Part shown: positions 16,983 to 25,144 of the stretch, piece after piece
How the letters are laid out: every line of letters starts with the position of its first letter
How positions within the stretch are numbered: the stretch's first letter is position 1
Assembly (NCBI RefSeq): GCF_023276375.1
Contig: NZ_JALLPK010000001.1
Coordinates: 1,426,001-1,490,000 of the forward strand
Reading direction: 5' to 3'
DNA from: Halocatena marina
GTDB taxonomy: Archaea > Halobacteriota > Halobacteria > Halobacteriales > Haloarculaceae
Length of the DNA: 64,000 bases
Notes under the pieces: generated by a model
The model's database searches: none
Seen by the model: only the letters and a program-made list of their open reading frames with translations
What the model was told of the DNA's origin: nothing
Made by a program: the position numbers and the translations under genes

Positions 16983-17720
16983 ATGGCAAGCGCTAACGAC
17001 TACGATGTACTGATCATTGGAGGTGGACCGGCTGGGTTGTCGGCGGGAATCTTTACGGGACGGGCCGATCTGGAGACAGCGATCGTCAACGACGGCGATC
17101 CAATCCTTCGACGTAATGCGCACTTAGAGAACTACCCGGGCTTTCCTGCTGGTATCAACAGCCGATTGTTGCTGGATATGATGGCAGACCAAGCCGAACG
17201 CGCTGGGTGTGAACATCACGATGCACGGATCGTCACGCTCGAACTTGTAGGCGATGAGTTCATTGCTGAGACGGGAGCAGGCGAGATCTTCACCGCGACG
17301 TCCGTTGTTGCTGCCACGAAGAACACGGTTGAGTTCCTCGAAGGAATTGATGGTGTTGAGATTATCGAGCGCGGGAAATCATTCGTCGAGACCGACGACC
17401 GCGGACGGACTGGCGTACCGGGGTTGTATGCCGCGGGACGTCTTGCTCTCCAACCGTATCAAACGATCATCATCGCTGGCCACGGCGCCTCCGTGGGTGT
17501 CGCGGTGGTCGAAGACTCGGACGTTCCGTTCTATCACGATTGGGTTGCCCCAGAGGGCTACTTCACTGGTCGCGGCCGGGAGATTCCCCCCGGCTGTGAG
17601 GAGCTCAGCCCAACGGAACGACAGCAACGTGAGGGTGAATCCCTCGACGCCATGCGTGAAGCTGTTGCCAAACCGCATCCCGATGAACCGATTCAACACC
17701 CGAGCGTTCAGGAAAAGTGA
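16983..17720 (+). CDS. TrxR-like FAD oxidoreductase lacking the NADPH domain
   Basis: 245 residues. The N-terminal dinucleotide fold YDVLIIGGGPAGLSAGIFTGRA and the C-terminal FAD motif GVPGLYAAGRLALQPYQTIIIAGHGA are those of thioredoxin reductases. Between them the chain goes straight from FTATSVVAATKNTVEFLEG to the C-terminal FAD half. The usual ~120-residue NADPH domain with its GxGxxA motif and redox CxxC is absent. A ~60-residue hydrophilic tail (ERQQREGESLDAMREA) follows. Such short proteins are found in haloarchaea as FAD-dependent oxidoreductases of unknown partner. The start is fixed by a TATA box 27 bases upstream. Confidence 0.85.
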   Translation: MASANDYDVLIIGGGPAGLSAGIFTGRADLETAIVNDGDPILRRNAHLENYPGFPAGINSRLLLDMMADQAERAGCEHHDARIVTLELVGDEFIAETGAGEIFTATSVVAATKNTVEFLEGIDGVEIIERGKSFVETDDRGRTGVPGLYAAGRLALQPYQTIIIAGHGASVGVAVVEDSDVPFYHDWVAPEGYFTGRGREIPPGCEELSPTERQQREGESLDAMREAVAKPHPDEPIQHPSVQEK

Positions 17721-17753
17721 GAAGATCGTTGGAGGACACTGTGAGATGCGACC

Positions 17754-19148
17754 TTACTGCTTGTGGAGGTGCCACCGCTGGAACAGCATACTTACTCCGT
17801 CGTCTTCGAGACGGAACTCAACCGGGATCCGCTTTCCACCATCAGTGATGAAATGGTAGTGGTAGTCATCAGACTGTAATCGTTCGGGATAGACGTAGTA
17901 ATCAGCAGACCATCCCGGATCATCGAACGAAATGTGAAGGCCACCGCTATTCTGGGTAACACTCGCAGTTCGAACGCCGCGGTAGGAAGCGTACTCTCCG
18001 AGCAGCGGCTTTGCCTTCTGCTCTAACATATACGTTGGGACCACAGCTGATGGCGATTCATCACGGAGAATGGCGAGGACTGCTTTACCGAGGTCTGACG
18101 GTCGTTTCTCGGGCGCAGTGTTGCACAAAATGATGGTGCCGATTTCAGCGGTCGTGAGGTACCCAAACCAAGCGGTTGTCGTTCCCATCATTCCTCCGTG
18201 ATGGATGAGGGTATCATCGAGGAACGGCTCGACAGACACACCATAGCCGTAGCCTTGCTCGCGATCGTCGAGATATCTTTCGCGTGTCGAATACGGCTTG
18301 ATCATCGTTTCGATCGATTCTGCAGAGAGGATTGTGTGATCGTTGACTGTTCCCGAACCGAGAAACATCTGGAGATAGTTTGCCAGCTCTTTCACCGAGC
18401 TTATCATGCCACCCGCTGCGAACAACCGCTCATCGAATGCCAAACTGCCCTCGACAGCAGCCCCGTCCTTCTGATTGTAGGGCGTCATTCGATTCTCTGC
18501 TGATTCAAACTCCGACTGTGAGAACAACGACCGCGTCATCCCTAACGGGTCGTGAATATGTGAACGAACGTAGTCCGTGTAGGGCTGCTCGGTTACCGCT
18601 TCGATACTCTCACCGAGGAGCGTATAGCCTGTGTTGTAGTAGAAGAAGTGATCACGATCGGTCAGCCGTTCGCCGATCGATCCCTCGACATGCCGGCGAA
18701 AATCCCCAGCACTACTCAATGGAAGAGCAGTATCCTCATCGCTACGATCCGTAAGACGTGTGATGAGTGCTGAAAGGCTACCGTCGCTTGGCATCCCCGA
18801 GGAATGCGTCAACAGTTCGTGAATCGTAATCGGATCGCCATCGACGTCTTTGAGATGAGGCAGATAATCGCTGATTGGATCAGTAAGCGAGAGCCGACCA
18901 TTCTCAACTAGTTGTAGAATTGCGACGGCTGTAATCGATTTGGTGCAGGAGCCGATTCCGTACAGTGTCTCAGGGGTCGCTGATGTGTTTGTCTCACGAT
19001 CTCGTGCGCCGAATCCGTCGGTGAAGAGGAGATCTGTTTCATCGACGATCGCAATGCTCACACCGGGAACACCTTCGTCGCAAACCCAATCGCTAACAAA
19101 TGATTCGATGTCGTGGTGTAGCTCTGCTTCGAGGAGGCTAGTTGTCAC
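17754..19148 (-). CDS. Serine hydrolase of the class-C beta-lactamase/PBP4 family
   Basis: 464 residues from a GTG start. The first ~330 residues are a beta-lactamase-like domain with the nucleophile motif SCTKS (Ser-x-x-Lys, in GIGSCTKSITAVAIL), the YNT motif (HFFYYNTGYTLLGE) in place of the Tyr-x-Asn, and a HGG in place of the KTG box (DDTLIHHGGMMG). The C-terminal ~110 residues are a beta-barrel (lipocalin-like) domain common to these esterases/peptidases. No clear signal peptide is seen. I chose the GTG at 19148 because a TATA-like element lies 27 bases upstream; an open frame continues to 19289 but includes this promoter. It is convergent with the FAD-protein gene. Natural substrate unknown; antibiotic resistance should not be assumed. 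Confidence 0.85.
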   Translation of the reverse strand: MTTSLLEAELHHDIESFVSDWVCDEGVPGVSIAIVDETDLLFTDGFGARDRETNTSATPETLYGIGSCTKSITAVAILQLVENGRLSLTDPISDYLPHLKDVDGDPITIHELLTHSSGMPSDGSLSALITRLTDRSDEDTALPLSSAGDFRRHVEGSIGERLTDRDHFFYYNTGYTLLGESIEAVTEQPYTDYVRSHIHDPLGMTRSLFSQSEFESAENRMTPYNQKDGAAVEGSLAFDERLFAAGGMISSVKELANYLQMFLGSGTVNDHTILSAESIETMIKPYSTRERYLDDREQGYGYGVSVEPFLDDTLIHHGGMMGTTTAWFGYLTTAEIGTIILCNTAPEKRPSDLGKAVLAILRDESPSAVVPTYMLEQKAKPLLGEYASYRGVRTASVTQNSGGLHISFDDPGWSADYYVYPERLQSDDYHYHFITDGGKRIPVEFRLEDDGVSMLFQRWHLHKQ

Positions 19149-19170
19149 ACTATTATGTGATAGAAACGAC

Positions 19171-19180
19171 CTTGTAAATC
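19171..19180 (-). promoter_or_regulatory. TATA-like element of the serine hydrolase gene
   Basis: Minus-strand GATTTACAAG centred near 19175, 27 bases upstream of the proposed GTG start. It supports the shorter protein. Confidence 0.4.
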
Positions 19181-20145
19181 CTAAGCATGGAACAAACACA
19201 ATGCTGAGGTTATCGTTTGATCTGATGGCTGGCGTTTGATGAGAGGAGAGCTTTCTGCTCGGATGCCTGTTCTGCGAGTGAACACGCAAACTTCATGTTA
19301 AAAAGAGCTCGTGGGATGATCTCGCCACTCCAATTTGGGAACTAAGAGAGACAGTGCATTGTCTCTGTCTTTCGATGGTTTCCTACTGAGTGCTTTAATC
19401 TGAATTTGGAGGTGTAATCCATGATCAGATACCGGTGGTTCAGTGTATTCGTTAGAAATCTAACTGGTGTGAATCCATCCTTGACTCTTTCCAACCCTTT
19501 CAGTCGATACGGAACAGCCCAATTCTCAGTTCAGTAAGCGTTCCGAGCTGTACTATCTCATCAGGCTACTGGATATACCAGAGTCACCCTGTGTAAGCGT
19601 AACAATAGATGCTTGAAAGACATTCTCATGTTGTGTCTGGCGATGATGAACGAATATGACGGAGTGTATATTTATCCAATACGATAGCTCTAGTTAAACT
19701 ATATTGTCTAAATCAAAATCGTCGATCCGTCTTTCGTGTATTGATTCTACCATTAATTCAGAATACTCATCGGTCGTCGTCCCAAGTCATCATAATAATC
19801 AACTCATGTTGGAAGTATATCATAATGATTCGATCCATTCGAAAGCACAAGGGTGTGGATAGCATAATCATATTGAACAAAATCAAACTAAGAAGAACGC
19901 AGAGTATCAGAAGACGTATGAGCTGCTTCAATTACGTGGGCCCATCAATCGGATCGATTAATACCACATGAATCATCGTGTTCACGTCGATCACTTGAGA
20001 AGCAGTATCCAGGGGCCAGACGACATCGATTTCTGCTAAATCGTGAGACCGATCTGTTGACGTCCGAATAGAGGCGAAGGGTCAGTTCGTAAATGAGCCA
20101 CTGAACGCAGCTATTGCAGCGCCACGCAATCGAAAGCAGACACCT
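19181..20145. other. Long AT-rich intergenic region
   Basis: Nearly 1 kb with no supported gene. The short frames here (for example 19741-19971) are Ile/Arg-rich and unlike haloarchaeal proteins. It holds copy 1 of the 15-base repeat and marks the boundary between the mixed region and the nucleoside/sugar cluster. Confidence 0.4.
19284..19298. repeat. 15-base repeat, copy 1
   Basis: The sequence acgcaaacttcatgt occurs here and, identically, at 42425-42439, both in gene-free AT-rich DNA. Origin unknown; it could be a relic of an element end or a shared binding site. Confidence 0.4.
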
Positions 20146-21084
20146 TCAGTCACGAAACAGTAGAAGATTCTCAGTAACCGTCCGTTGATACGCATCCCCA
20201 TCCACATCGAGTGCCACCTCACAGTTCGTCGGCTTTTCGTGGACATCATGCTCATCGTAAATCGTTGCGCCGTTCGAAGGACCACCCGATGTGTCGATTT
20301 CGACGTACGCTTCCTCAAATTCGAGCGCGTTGGTGACGATATCAGCTAGAACGACCGCATCACTTGCTAATCCACCATCGTGCCCGAACTTCGAGCGTAC
20401 CTCCTCGATACTGAACTCTAGAATGGCGGCCATCGTCGGGAGAGGAGCTGGCTCCTCGGCGAGTGCCAAAATGTCCTCTGTATCCACGTAAACGTGCTCT
20501 GTTACATCGAGCCCGACGATCTTCGGCCGAGCGTCTTGGACGACGCGGGCGGCAGCGACAGCATCGACGTAGAAATTAAACGATGCCTGCGGCGTTACGT
20601 TTCCCGTCGTTTTCAGTGCTCCACCCATCTGATAGATATCTCCAACCATCTCTGGGAGGTTTGGTTCTTTCGCCAACGCTAGTGCTATGTTGGTCTGTGG
20701 TCCAAGTGCAGCGATAGTCAACTCCTCCCCGTATTCGCTTGCCTGTTCAAGAATGAAGTCAACAGCATGCTGGTCGACTGGCTCCTGAGTTGGAGCAGGA
20801 AGGGTCTCACGGACAGTCTCAGGAAGTCCGTTCGGTCCATGGATGTGTTCAGCCATCACGAGTTCATCCACAAGCGGTCGGTCTGCACCCTTCACAACGG
20901 GGACGTCGGCTCGGTCGACCAGCTCAAGTAAGGACAACGTGTTCTCCGTTGCATTATCGACTGTTGTATTGCCCGCAACTGTCGTAACGCCAATGAGGTC
21001 GATATCATCGGCAGCGAGAGCAATGAACAGCGCGATAGCGTCGTCATTTCCTGGGTCTACGTCGAGTAACAGTTTCGTATTCAT
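20146..21084 (-). CDS. Nucleoside hydrolase family protein (copy 1)
   Basis: Predicted N-ribohydrolase, 312 residues, the family's usual length; it should split a nucleoside-like substrate into base and free sugar. The calcium/ribose motif LLLDVDPGNDDAIAL (Asp8, Asp10, Asp14, Asp15) and GVTTVAGNT are intact, as is MGGALKTTGNVTP (Asn162). Two canonical residues differ. The EFN motif is SFN (Ser168, Asn170), and the His of the HDP motif is Ser241, next to the retained ligand Asp242. It lies 216 bases after copy 2 on the same strand, with a hairpin in between, and is the last gene of the cluster. A 101-base block is almost identical to copy 2. The chemistry is family-based; the substrate may be atypical. 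Confidence 0.88.
   Translation of the reverse strand: MNTKLLLDVDPGNDDAIALFIALAADDIDLIGVTTVAGNTTVDNATENTLSLLELVDRADVPVVKGADRPLVDELVMAEHIHGPNGLPETVRETLPAPTQEPVDQHAVDFILEQASEYGEELTIAALGPQTNIALALAKEPNLPEMVGDIYQMGGALKTTGNVTPQASFNFYVDAVAAARVVQDARPKIVGLDVTEHVYVDTEDILALAEEPAPLPTMAAILEFSIEEVRSKFGHDGGLASDAVVLADIVTNALEFEEAYVEIDTSGGPSNGATIYDEHDVHEKPTNCEVALDVDGDAYQRTVTENLLLFRD
20531..20631. repeat. Near-identical block shared by the two nucleoside hydrolase genes (copy 1)
   Basis: 101 bases that differ from 21689-21789 at only two positions, whereas the flanking parts of the genes are clearly diverged. It encodes the MGGALKTTGNVTP...ARVVQDA segment of the active site, which suggests gene conversion. Confidence 0.75.
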
Positions 21085-21113
21085 GAGTTTGGCTTGTTGA
21101 TCATGTAGTGAGA

Positions 21114-21140
21114 CAGCGATCTACTACCGACGGATCGCTG
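21114..21140. promoter_or_regulatory. Perfect 8-bp inverted repeat between the nucleoside hydrolase genes
   Basis: CAGCGATC, an 11-base spacer and GATCGCTG, located 30-56 bases before the start of nucleoside hydrolase copy 1 (minus strand). It could be an operator dyad or an mRNA hairpin. It is not a classical terminator, as no T-run follows. Confidence 0.4.
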
Positions 21141-21300
21141 ATTCAGCTCCGATCGATCTCCGTCTATTCGAAGACAGTCGGTCACCGTAGCACCGTTAAG
21201 CAAGTCATCCACTCTCGCTGTGAGATTTTTCATTCTGGAAGACGGGATGAGACAGTACTCACACTCGTGACGATAGCGTGTATCGAGTCGTTTCATAGAA

Positions 21301-22242
21301 TTACTGGCATATGAACGTCTCCAAGTTCGACACGATGGAGGCACGACAGCGCTCAACGTTCACATCGAGTGCAACAGTGCAGTTTGGAGACGTTGTACAG
21401 ACACCGTGTTCGTCGTATATCGTCGCACCGTTCGACGGTCCATTCGTCGTGTCGACTTCCACGTAGGCGTCTTCGTACGTGAGGACATCGTCGAGAAGCC
21501 CAGCCATGACCACTGCGTCGCTTGTGATGGAACCACCCTCAGCGACTGTTCCGTCCGGGCCCTGCGCTTTGTACTTGAGAATATCTGCAACGACGTCGCC
21601 GTACGCTCCCCGGTCACGGAATCGGTTTCGTGCTGTTTGCGGGAGATAGGCAGGTTCCGTCACATCGAGCCCGACAACCATTGGCCAAGCGTCTTGGACG
21701 ACGCGGGCGGCAGCGACAGCATCGACGTAGAAATTAAACGACGCCTGCGGCGTTACGTTTCCCGTCGTTTTCAGTGCCCCACCCATCTGGTATATGTCAT
21801 CAATCATATCTGGAAGCGTGGGATCGAGAGCCAGCGCCAGTGCTATGTTTGTTTGCGGTCCGACAGCAGCGATAGTCAACTCCTCCCCGTACTCACGTGC
21901 CTGTTCGAGAATGAAATCGGCGGCGTGTTGATCGATCGGTTCTGTCGATGGCTCTGGAAGTGCTTCACGGAGAGATTCGGGCATACCGCCCGGACCGTGA
22001 ACGTACTCTGCCATCACGAGGTCATCCGCAAACGGTCGGTCTGTGCCTTTCACAACGGGAATGTCAGTTCTGTCGACGAACTCCAACAAAGACAGAGCGT
22101 TCTTTGTTGTGTTCTCAAGGGTCGTATTACCCATGACAGTCGTGAGTCCGACAACGTCTACATCGTCACTTCCGAGCGCCATTAGGATAGCAAGCGCATC
22201 GTCAATGCCGGGATCGACATCCAGTAGTAGTTTTCGACTCAT
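21301..22242 (-). CDS. Nucleoside hydrolase family protein (copy 2)
   Basis: 313 residues, a paralog of copy 1. Catalytic motif KLLLDVDPGIDDALAIL, then GLTTVMGNT and MGGALKTTGNVTPQASFNFYV. As in copy 1, the EFN glutamate is Ser and the HDP His is Ser (ITSDAVVMAG), with the Asp kept. It has an extra PQTARNRFRDRGAYGD insert before the C-terminal part, where copy 1 has a shorter acidic loop. This region lines the base-binding pocket in the family, so the two may prefer different bases. Its ATG follows directly on the TGA of the upstream Azf-like gene (TGAATG), implying coupled translation and a shared pathway. Confidence 0.88.
   Translation of the reverse strand: MSRKLLLDVDPGIDDALAILMALGSDDVDVVGLTTVMGNTTLENTTKNALSLLEFVDRTDIPVVKGTDRPFADDLVMAEYVHGPGGMPESLREALPEPSTEPIDQHAADFILEQAREYGEELTIAAVGPQTNIALALALDPTLPDMIDDIYQMGGALKTTGNVTPQASFNFYVDAVAAARVVQDAWPMVVGLDVTEPAYLPQTARNRFRDRGAYGDVVADILKYKAQGPDGTVAEGGSITSDAVVMAGLLDDVLTYEDAYVEVDTTNGPSNGATIYDEHGVCTTSPNCTVALDVNVERCRASIVSNLETFICQ
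21689..21789. repeat. Near-identical block shared by the two nucleoside hydrolase genes (copy 2)
   Basis: Partner of 20531-20631, with two mismatches in 101 bases, both in third codon positions. Confidence 0.75.
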
Positions 22243-23076
22243 TCACTGACTCTCTGGTGGAGCGTCCCACTCCTCACCGTTGTCCTGTGGGTCATACCCG
22301 ATAACGTTACGCCCGTGCTCAAAGCTGAACCAGCGACGGTCGTTGTTGCTAACACCGTAGAACACGTCAAACGAAACATCATCATCTTGCAGACAGCAAT
22401 CGACCTGATGAGCGAGGTCACGACGAGACTGCCACATCGCCTTCATTCGCGCGACTTTCAACTCATACTCCGAACTGCCACGCTCCCATTTTTCCGCATC
22501 GACGCCGTGTTCTGCGTCACCGTATGGATGATCGTACTCCTCGTGGCGAACTGAGCAGATACGGAGCGCGTAGAACTGTTCTGGATACTGGTAGTTCTCG
22601 ACGTAGTATCGACCGAGGTCTTCGCCGAACGATTTTGACGTTCCATAGTAAGAGTCAGGACGACGTGGTGACTGCTGATCGACTGTCAACTCGTAGTCCA
22701 GTTCGTACAGCTCGGGCGCGAATTCCACTTCGTACATGCCGACAACGTGGTTAGTCGACCCGAAGATGAATTTCGATACGCCAGCATCTTTTGCGGCTTC
22801 GAGCGTGTTGTACATCCCAATGATGTTGTTCTTCAAAATATCATCCCACGAGCCATCCGGCTCAGGATATCCAGCGAGATGAATAACAACATCTTGATCG
22901 TCGAAGGCCGGCCGGATACTATCGTAGTCGGACACATCTGCAACAACGGTGTCGTATTCTTGTCTGTCAGACCGGTTGAGATATGTGAATTCGTACTCCT
23001 CACGGTCTGCGAGATGATCAATGATGGCTGTTCCTACACGACCGAATGCTCCTGTCAGTAAGACATTCACAGTCAT
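22243..23076 (-). CDS. NAD-dependent sugar dehydrogenase, Azf/uronate-dehydrogenase-like extended SDR
   Basis: 277 residues from MTVNVLLTG. The Rossmann motif is LLTGAFGRVG and the catalytic pair is in SYYGTSKSFGE (Tyr-x-x-x-Lys). The segments IHLAGYPEPDGSWDDIL, NNIIGMYNTLEAA, SSNH-like GSTNHVVGMYE, YGVSNNDRRWFS and GYDPQDNGEE closely follow haloarchaeal Azf (NAD-dependent glucose-6-phosphate dehydrogenase) and uronate dehydrogenases. These oxidise C1 of a free or phosphorylated aldose to a lactone. Here the neighbours (nucleoside hydrolase immediately downstream, sugar-acid dehydratase 75 bases upstream) suggest a free pentose or hexuronate substrate. That is inference; a simple Azf role is less likely away from central genes. 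Confidence 0.85.
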   Translation of the reverse strand: MTVNVLLTGAFGRVGTAIIDHLADREEYEFTYLNRSDRQEYDTVVADVSDYDSIRPAFDDQDVVIHLAGYPEPDGSWDDILKNNIIGMYNTLEAAKDAGVSKFIFGSTNHVVGMYEVEFAPELYELDYELTVDQQSPRRPDSYYGTSKSFGEDLGRYYVENYQYPEQFYALRICSVRHEEYDHPYGDAEHGVDAEKWERGSSEYELKVARMKAMWQSRRDLAHQVDCCLQDDDVSFDVFYGVSNNDRRWFSFEHGRNVIGYDPQDNGEEWDAPPESQ

Positions 23077-23151
23077 AACTTGCGGCTGTTGATTTATCGG
23101 CATCTTATAAAAGTGTTCAGGTGAGTGATGACTCGACTACGAAATTGGCCA

Positions 23152-24255
23152 CTATACCCGGAACGCTTCGAGTGCGGGTCGATCGAGTTCAACGCCATGA
23201 CCGGGACGTTGGGGGAGTTCGATCATCCCGTCTGTTGGTTCAACCGGGTACGTGAGCACATCGTCGAAGGCTTTCACATCTGAATCGCGGTAGAAATATT
23301 CGATCCAGAGGCCGTTCTCAATGGCTGCGAGCAGCTGAATATGCAGATCCCAATTGTAGTGCGGTGCAACTGGGATGTCGTGACACGCGGCCATGTCAGC
23401 GACACGCATCCACTCAGTGACACCACCAACGACGGTGACGTCTGGTTGGATGATTTCAACGGCGTTCTCGCGGAGAAGATCCGCGAATCCGTATCGGTTG
23501 AACTCCAACTCACCACCGGCAACCGCGTAGTCGAGTGACTCGTTGACCTCACGATAGAGATCGAGGCTATCGGGCATTACGGGCTCTTCGATGAAATACG
23601 GATCATACGGAGCAAACGCCTGACAAGCGCGGACAGCCTCTTGCTTGTTGGTCCATTTGCCGTTTGCGTCCATGAGGAGTGTCCGATTCGGACCGATTGC
23701 CTCGCGGGCAACGCGGACTCGCTCTACCTCTTCTTCGAGGGGTTTTCGACCGACTTTCATCTTCACGACGTCGTGCCCTCGGTCGACATACGTCTCCATC
23801 TCCTCGCGGAGTCCGTCGAGATCTTTTCCCTCGCGGTAGTACCCTCCACTAGCGTAGGCTGGAACCTCGTCGGCGTATCCGCCGAGTAGTTTATACAACG
23901 GCATCCCTGCGGCCTTTGCTTTGATGTCCCAGAGGGCAATGTCAATACACGAGATGGCCCGAACCATCACGCCTTTGCGGCCGATCTGGACAGTTCCATC
24001 GAACATCTCTCGCCAAAGACGTGACGTATCGCGGGGATCTTCGCCCTCGATCATTGGTGCGAGAACGCTTTCGACAGCCTTTGCAACGACACTTGCCCCA
24101 CCATAGCCGAGTGTGTATCCAACGCCCTCTGTGCCATCCTCTGTTCGAACGTAGACAATGGCATGATCGCGCTCTTCAACGACACGGGTCGCAAATGCGA
24201 CGGGCTCTTCTAACGGGATCGATACGGCAAAGCTCTCTATTTCTTCAATTTTCAT
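23152..24255 (-). CDS. Enolase-superfamily sugar-acid dehydratase (mandelate racemase-type)
   Basis: 367 residues, the expected length. N-terminal capping domain (residues 1-130) plus TIM barrel with KxK motif VKMKVGR (Lys165, Lys167), metal ligands Asp196 (LLMDANG), Glu223 (FIEEPV) and Glu249 (AGGELE), and the His-Asp dyad Asp272 (IQPD) and His299 (VAPHYNWD). This is the mandelate-racemase subgroup layout, to which galactonate, gluconate, rhamnonate, arabinonate and xylonate dehydratases belong. It would convert an aldonate to a 2-keto-3-deoxy acid. It lies between the Azf-like dehydrogenase and the FAH gene, as a pathway order would predict. Substrate unknown. Confidence 0.88.
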   Translation of the reverse strand: MKIEEIESFAVSIPLEEPVAFATRVVEERDHAIVYVRTEDGTEGVGYTLGYGGASVVAKAVESVLAPMIEGEDPRDTSRLWREMFDGTVQIGRKGVMVRAISCIDIALWDIKAKAAGMPLYKLLGGYADEVPAYASGGYYREGKDLDGLREEMETYVDRGHDVVKMKVGRKPLEEEVERVRVAREAIGPNRTLLMDANGKWTNKQEAVRACQAFAPYDPYFIEEPVMPDSLDLYREVNESLDYAVAGGELEFNRYGFADLLRENAVEIIQPDVTVVGGVTEWMRVADMAACHDIPVAPHYNWDLHIQLLAAIENGLWIEYFYRDSDVKAFDDVLTYPVEPTDGMIELPQRPGHGVELDRPALEAFRV

Positions 24256-24314
24256 GGGTATTTGTTGCTGATCTGCTATTCAATCACTTTGATTGCTGTT
24301 CTCATATCCGTTCG

Positions 24315-25136
24315 TCATCCAACCACGTCTGACTCGACAGCGCCAACGCGATCGATCTCGGCTCGAACACTATCTTCGGGGATAATGTGTTTTGCACCGG
24401 GCGTTCCCGTTGCTATCACGTCCCCTGGTTCGAGCGTCATGACTTTCGAGTGGAATGCGACCAGTTCGTACGGGGAGGTCATCATATTCCGGATCTGATT
24501 TTCCGCAGCGACCTCCCCATTAACGATCGTTCGAACCGAGAGATCGTCTAACGGCCCAACTTGATCGGTAGTCACAAGCGATGGACCGAAAACGAAGAAT
24601 GAATCGAAGCTTTTCGCTCTCGTCAAAAAGCGGGGATTCCGTTCTAAGATGTCCTCTGCGGTCATATCGATAACCGGGATGAATCCAGCGACAACGTGTT
24701 CTGCAGCAGACACATCGATGTCAGAGCAGGTCTGTCCAATAACCACGGCGAGCTCGGCTTCCGCTGTCACCCGATCCGTTAGGTCGCGGGGTGGAAGCCG
24801 AATTGGTCCACCGGGACCGGTTGCTGTCGTGGCGGGTTTCATGAAGCTCGCCGGTTCAGTCGGCCGATCCTCGTTCAGATCAGACGCATGGTCAGCGTAG
24901 TTCAGCCCAATCCCCCAGAGCTTCCCCGGGCGTTCAAACGGTGCAGCGAACGAGAGTTGCGCTGAAGGTATTCGACTCGCCGCCGCCTCGTCTGGCGTCG
25001 GAAGACTACCTTCGGCAGCGAGTGAAAGCGTCTCTCGAATCGTCGAAAGCGACGGGTCGACAGAGGACAACGGAACAAATCCGTCGTCGTCGCCGAGCAA
25101 CGGTCTGCCGTCAATTGTTCGTGCAAGTCGTGTCAT
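24315..25136 (-). CDS. Fumarylacetoacetate hydrolase (FAH) family protein
   Basis: 273 residues. The FAH fold is shown by WGIGLNYADHA, PATTATGPGGPI, the metal ligands in TAEAELAVVIG (Glu-x-Glu) and FIPVIDMTAEDI (Asp), the RAKSFDSFFVFGPSLV segment, and MTSPYELVAFHSKVMTLEPGDVIATGTP near the end. In sugar-acid pathways FAH members act as 2,4-diketo-3-deoxy-acid hydrolases or as 2-keto-3-deoxy-pentonate dehydratases. The adjacent SDR gene (8 bases upstream) favours the diketo-hydrolase role, giving pyruvate plus a short hydroxy acid. That assignment is inference. The gene precedes the dehydratase gene by 59 bases. Confidence 0.88.
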   Translation of the reverse strand: MTRLARTIDGRPLLGDDDGFVPLSSVDPSLSTIRETLSLAAEGSLPTPDEAAASRIPSAQLSFAAPFERPGKLWGIGLNYADHASDLNEDRPTEPASFMKPATTATGPGGPIRLPPRDLTDRVTAEAELAVVIGQTCSDIDVSAAEHVVAGFIPVIDMTAEDILERNPRFLTRAKSFDSFFVFGPSLVTTDQVGPLDDLSVRTIVNGEVAAENQIRNMMTSPYELVAFHSKVMTLEPGDVIATGTPGAKHIIPEDSVRAEIDRVGAVESDVVG

Positions 25137-25144
25137 AATCTCGG

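Noticed and set aside
17754..19148. Antibiotic-resistance beta-lactamase
   Set aside because: It belongs to the broad class-C/PBP4-like hydrolase family with a lipocalin-like tail; archaea lack peptidoglycan, so a resistance claim is unsupported.
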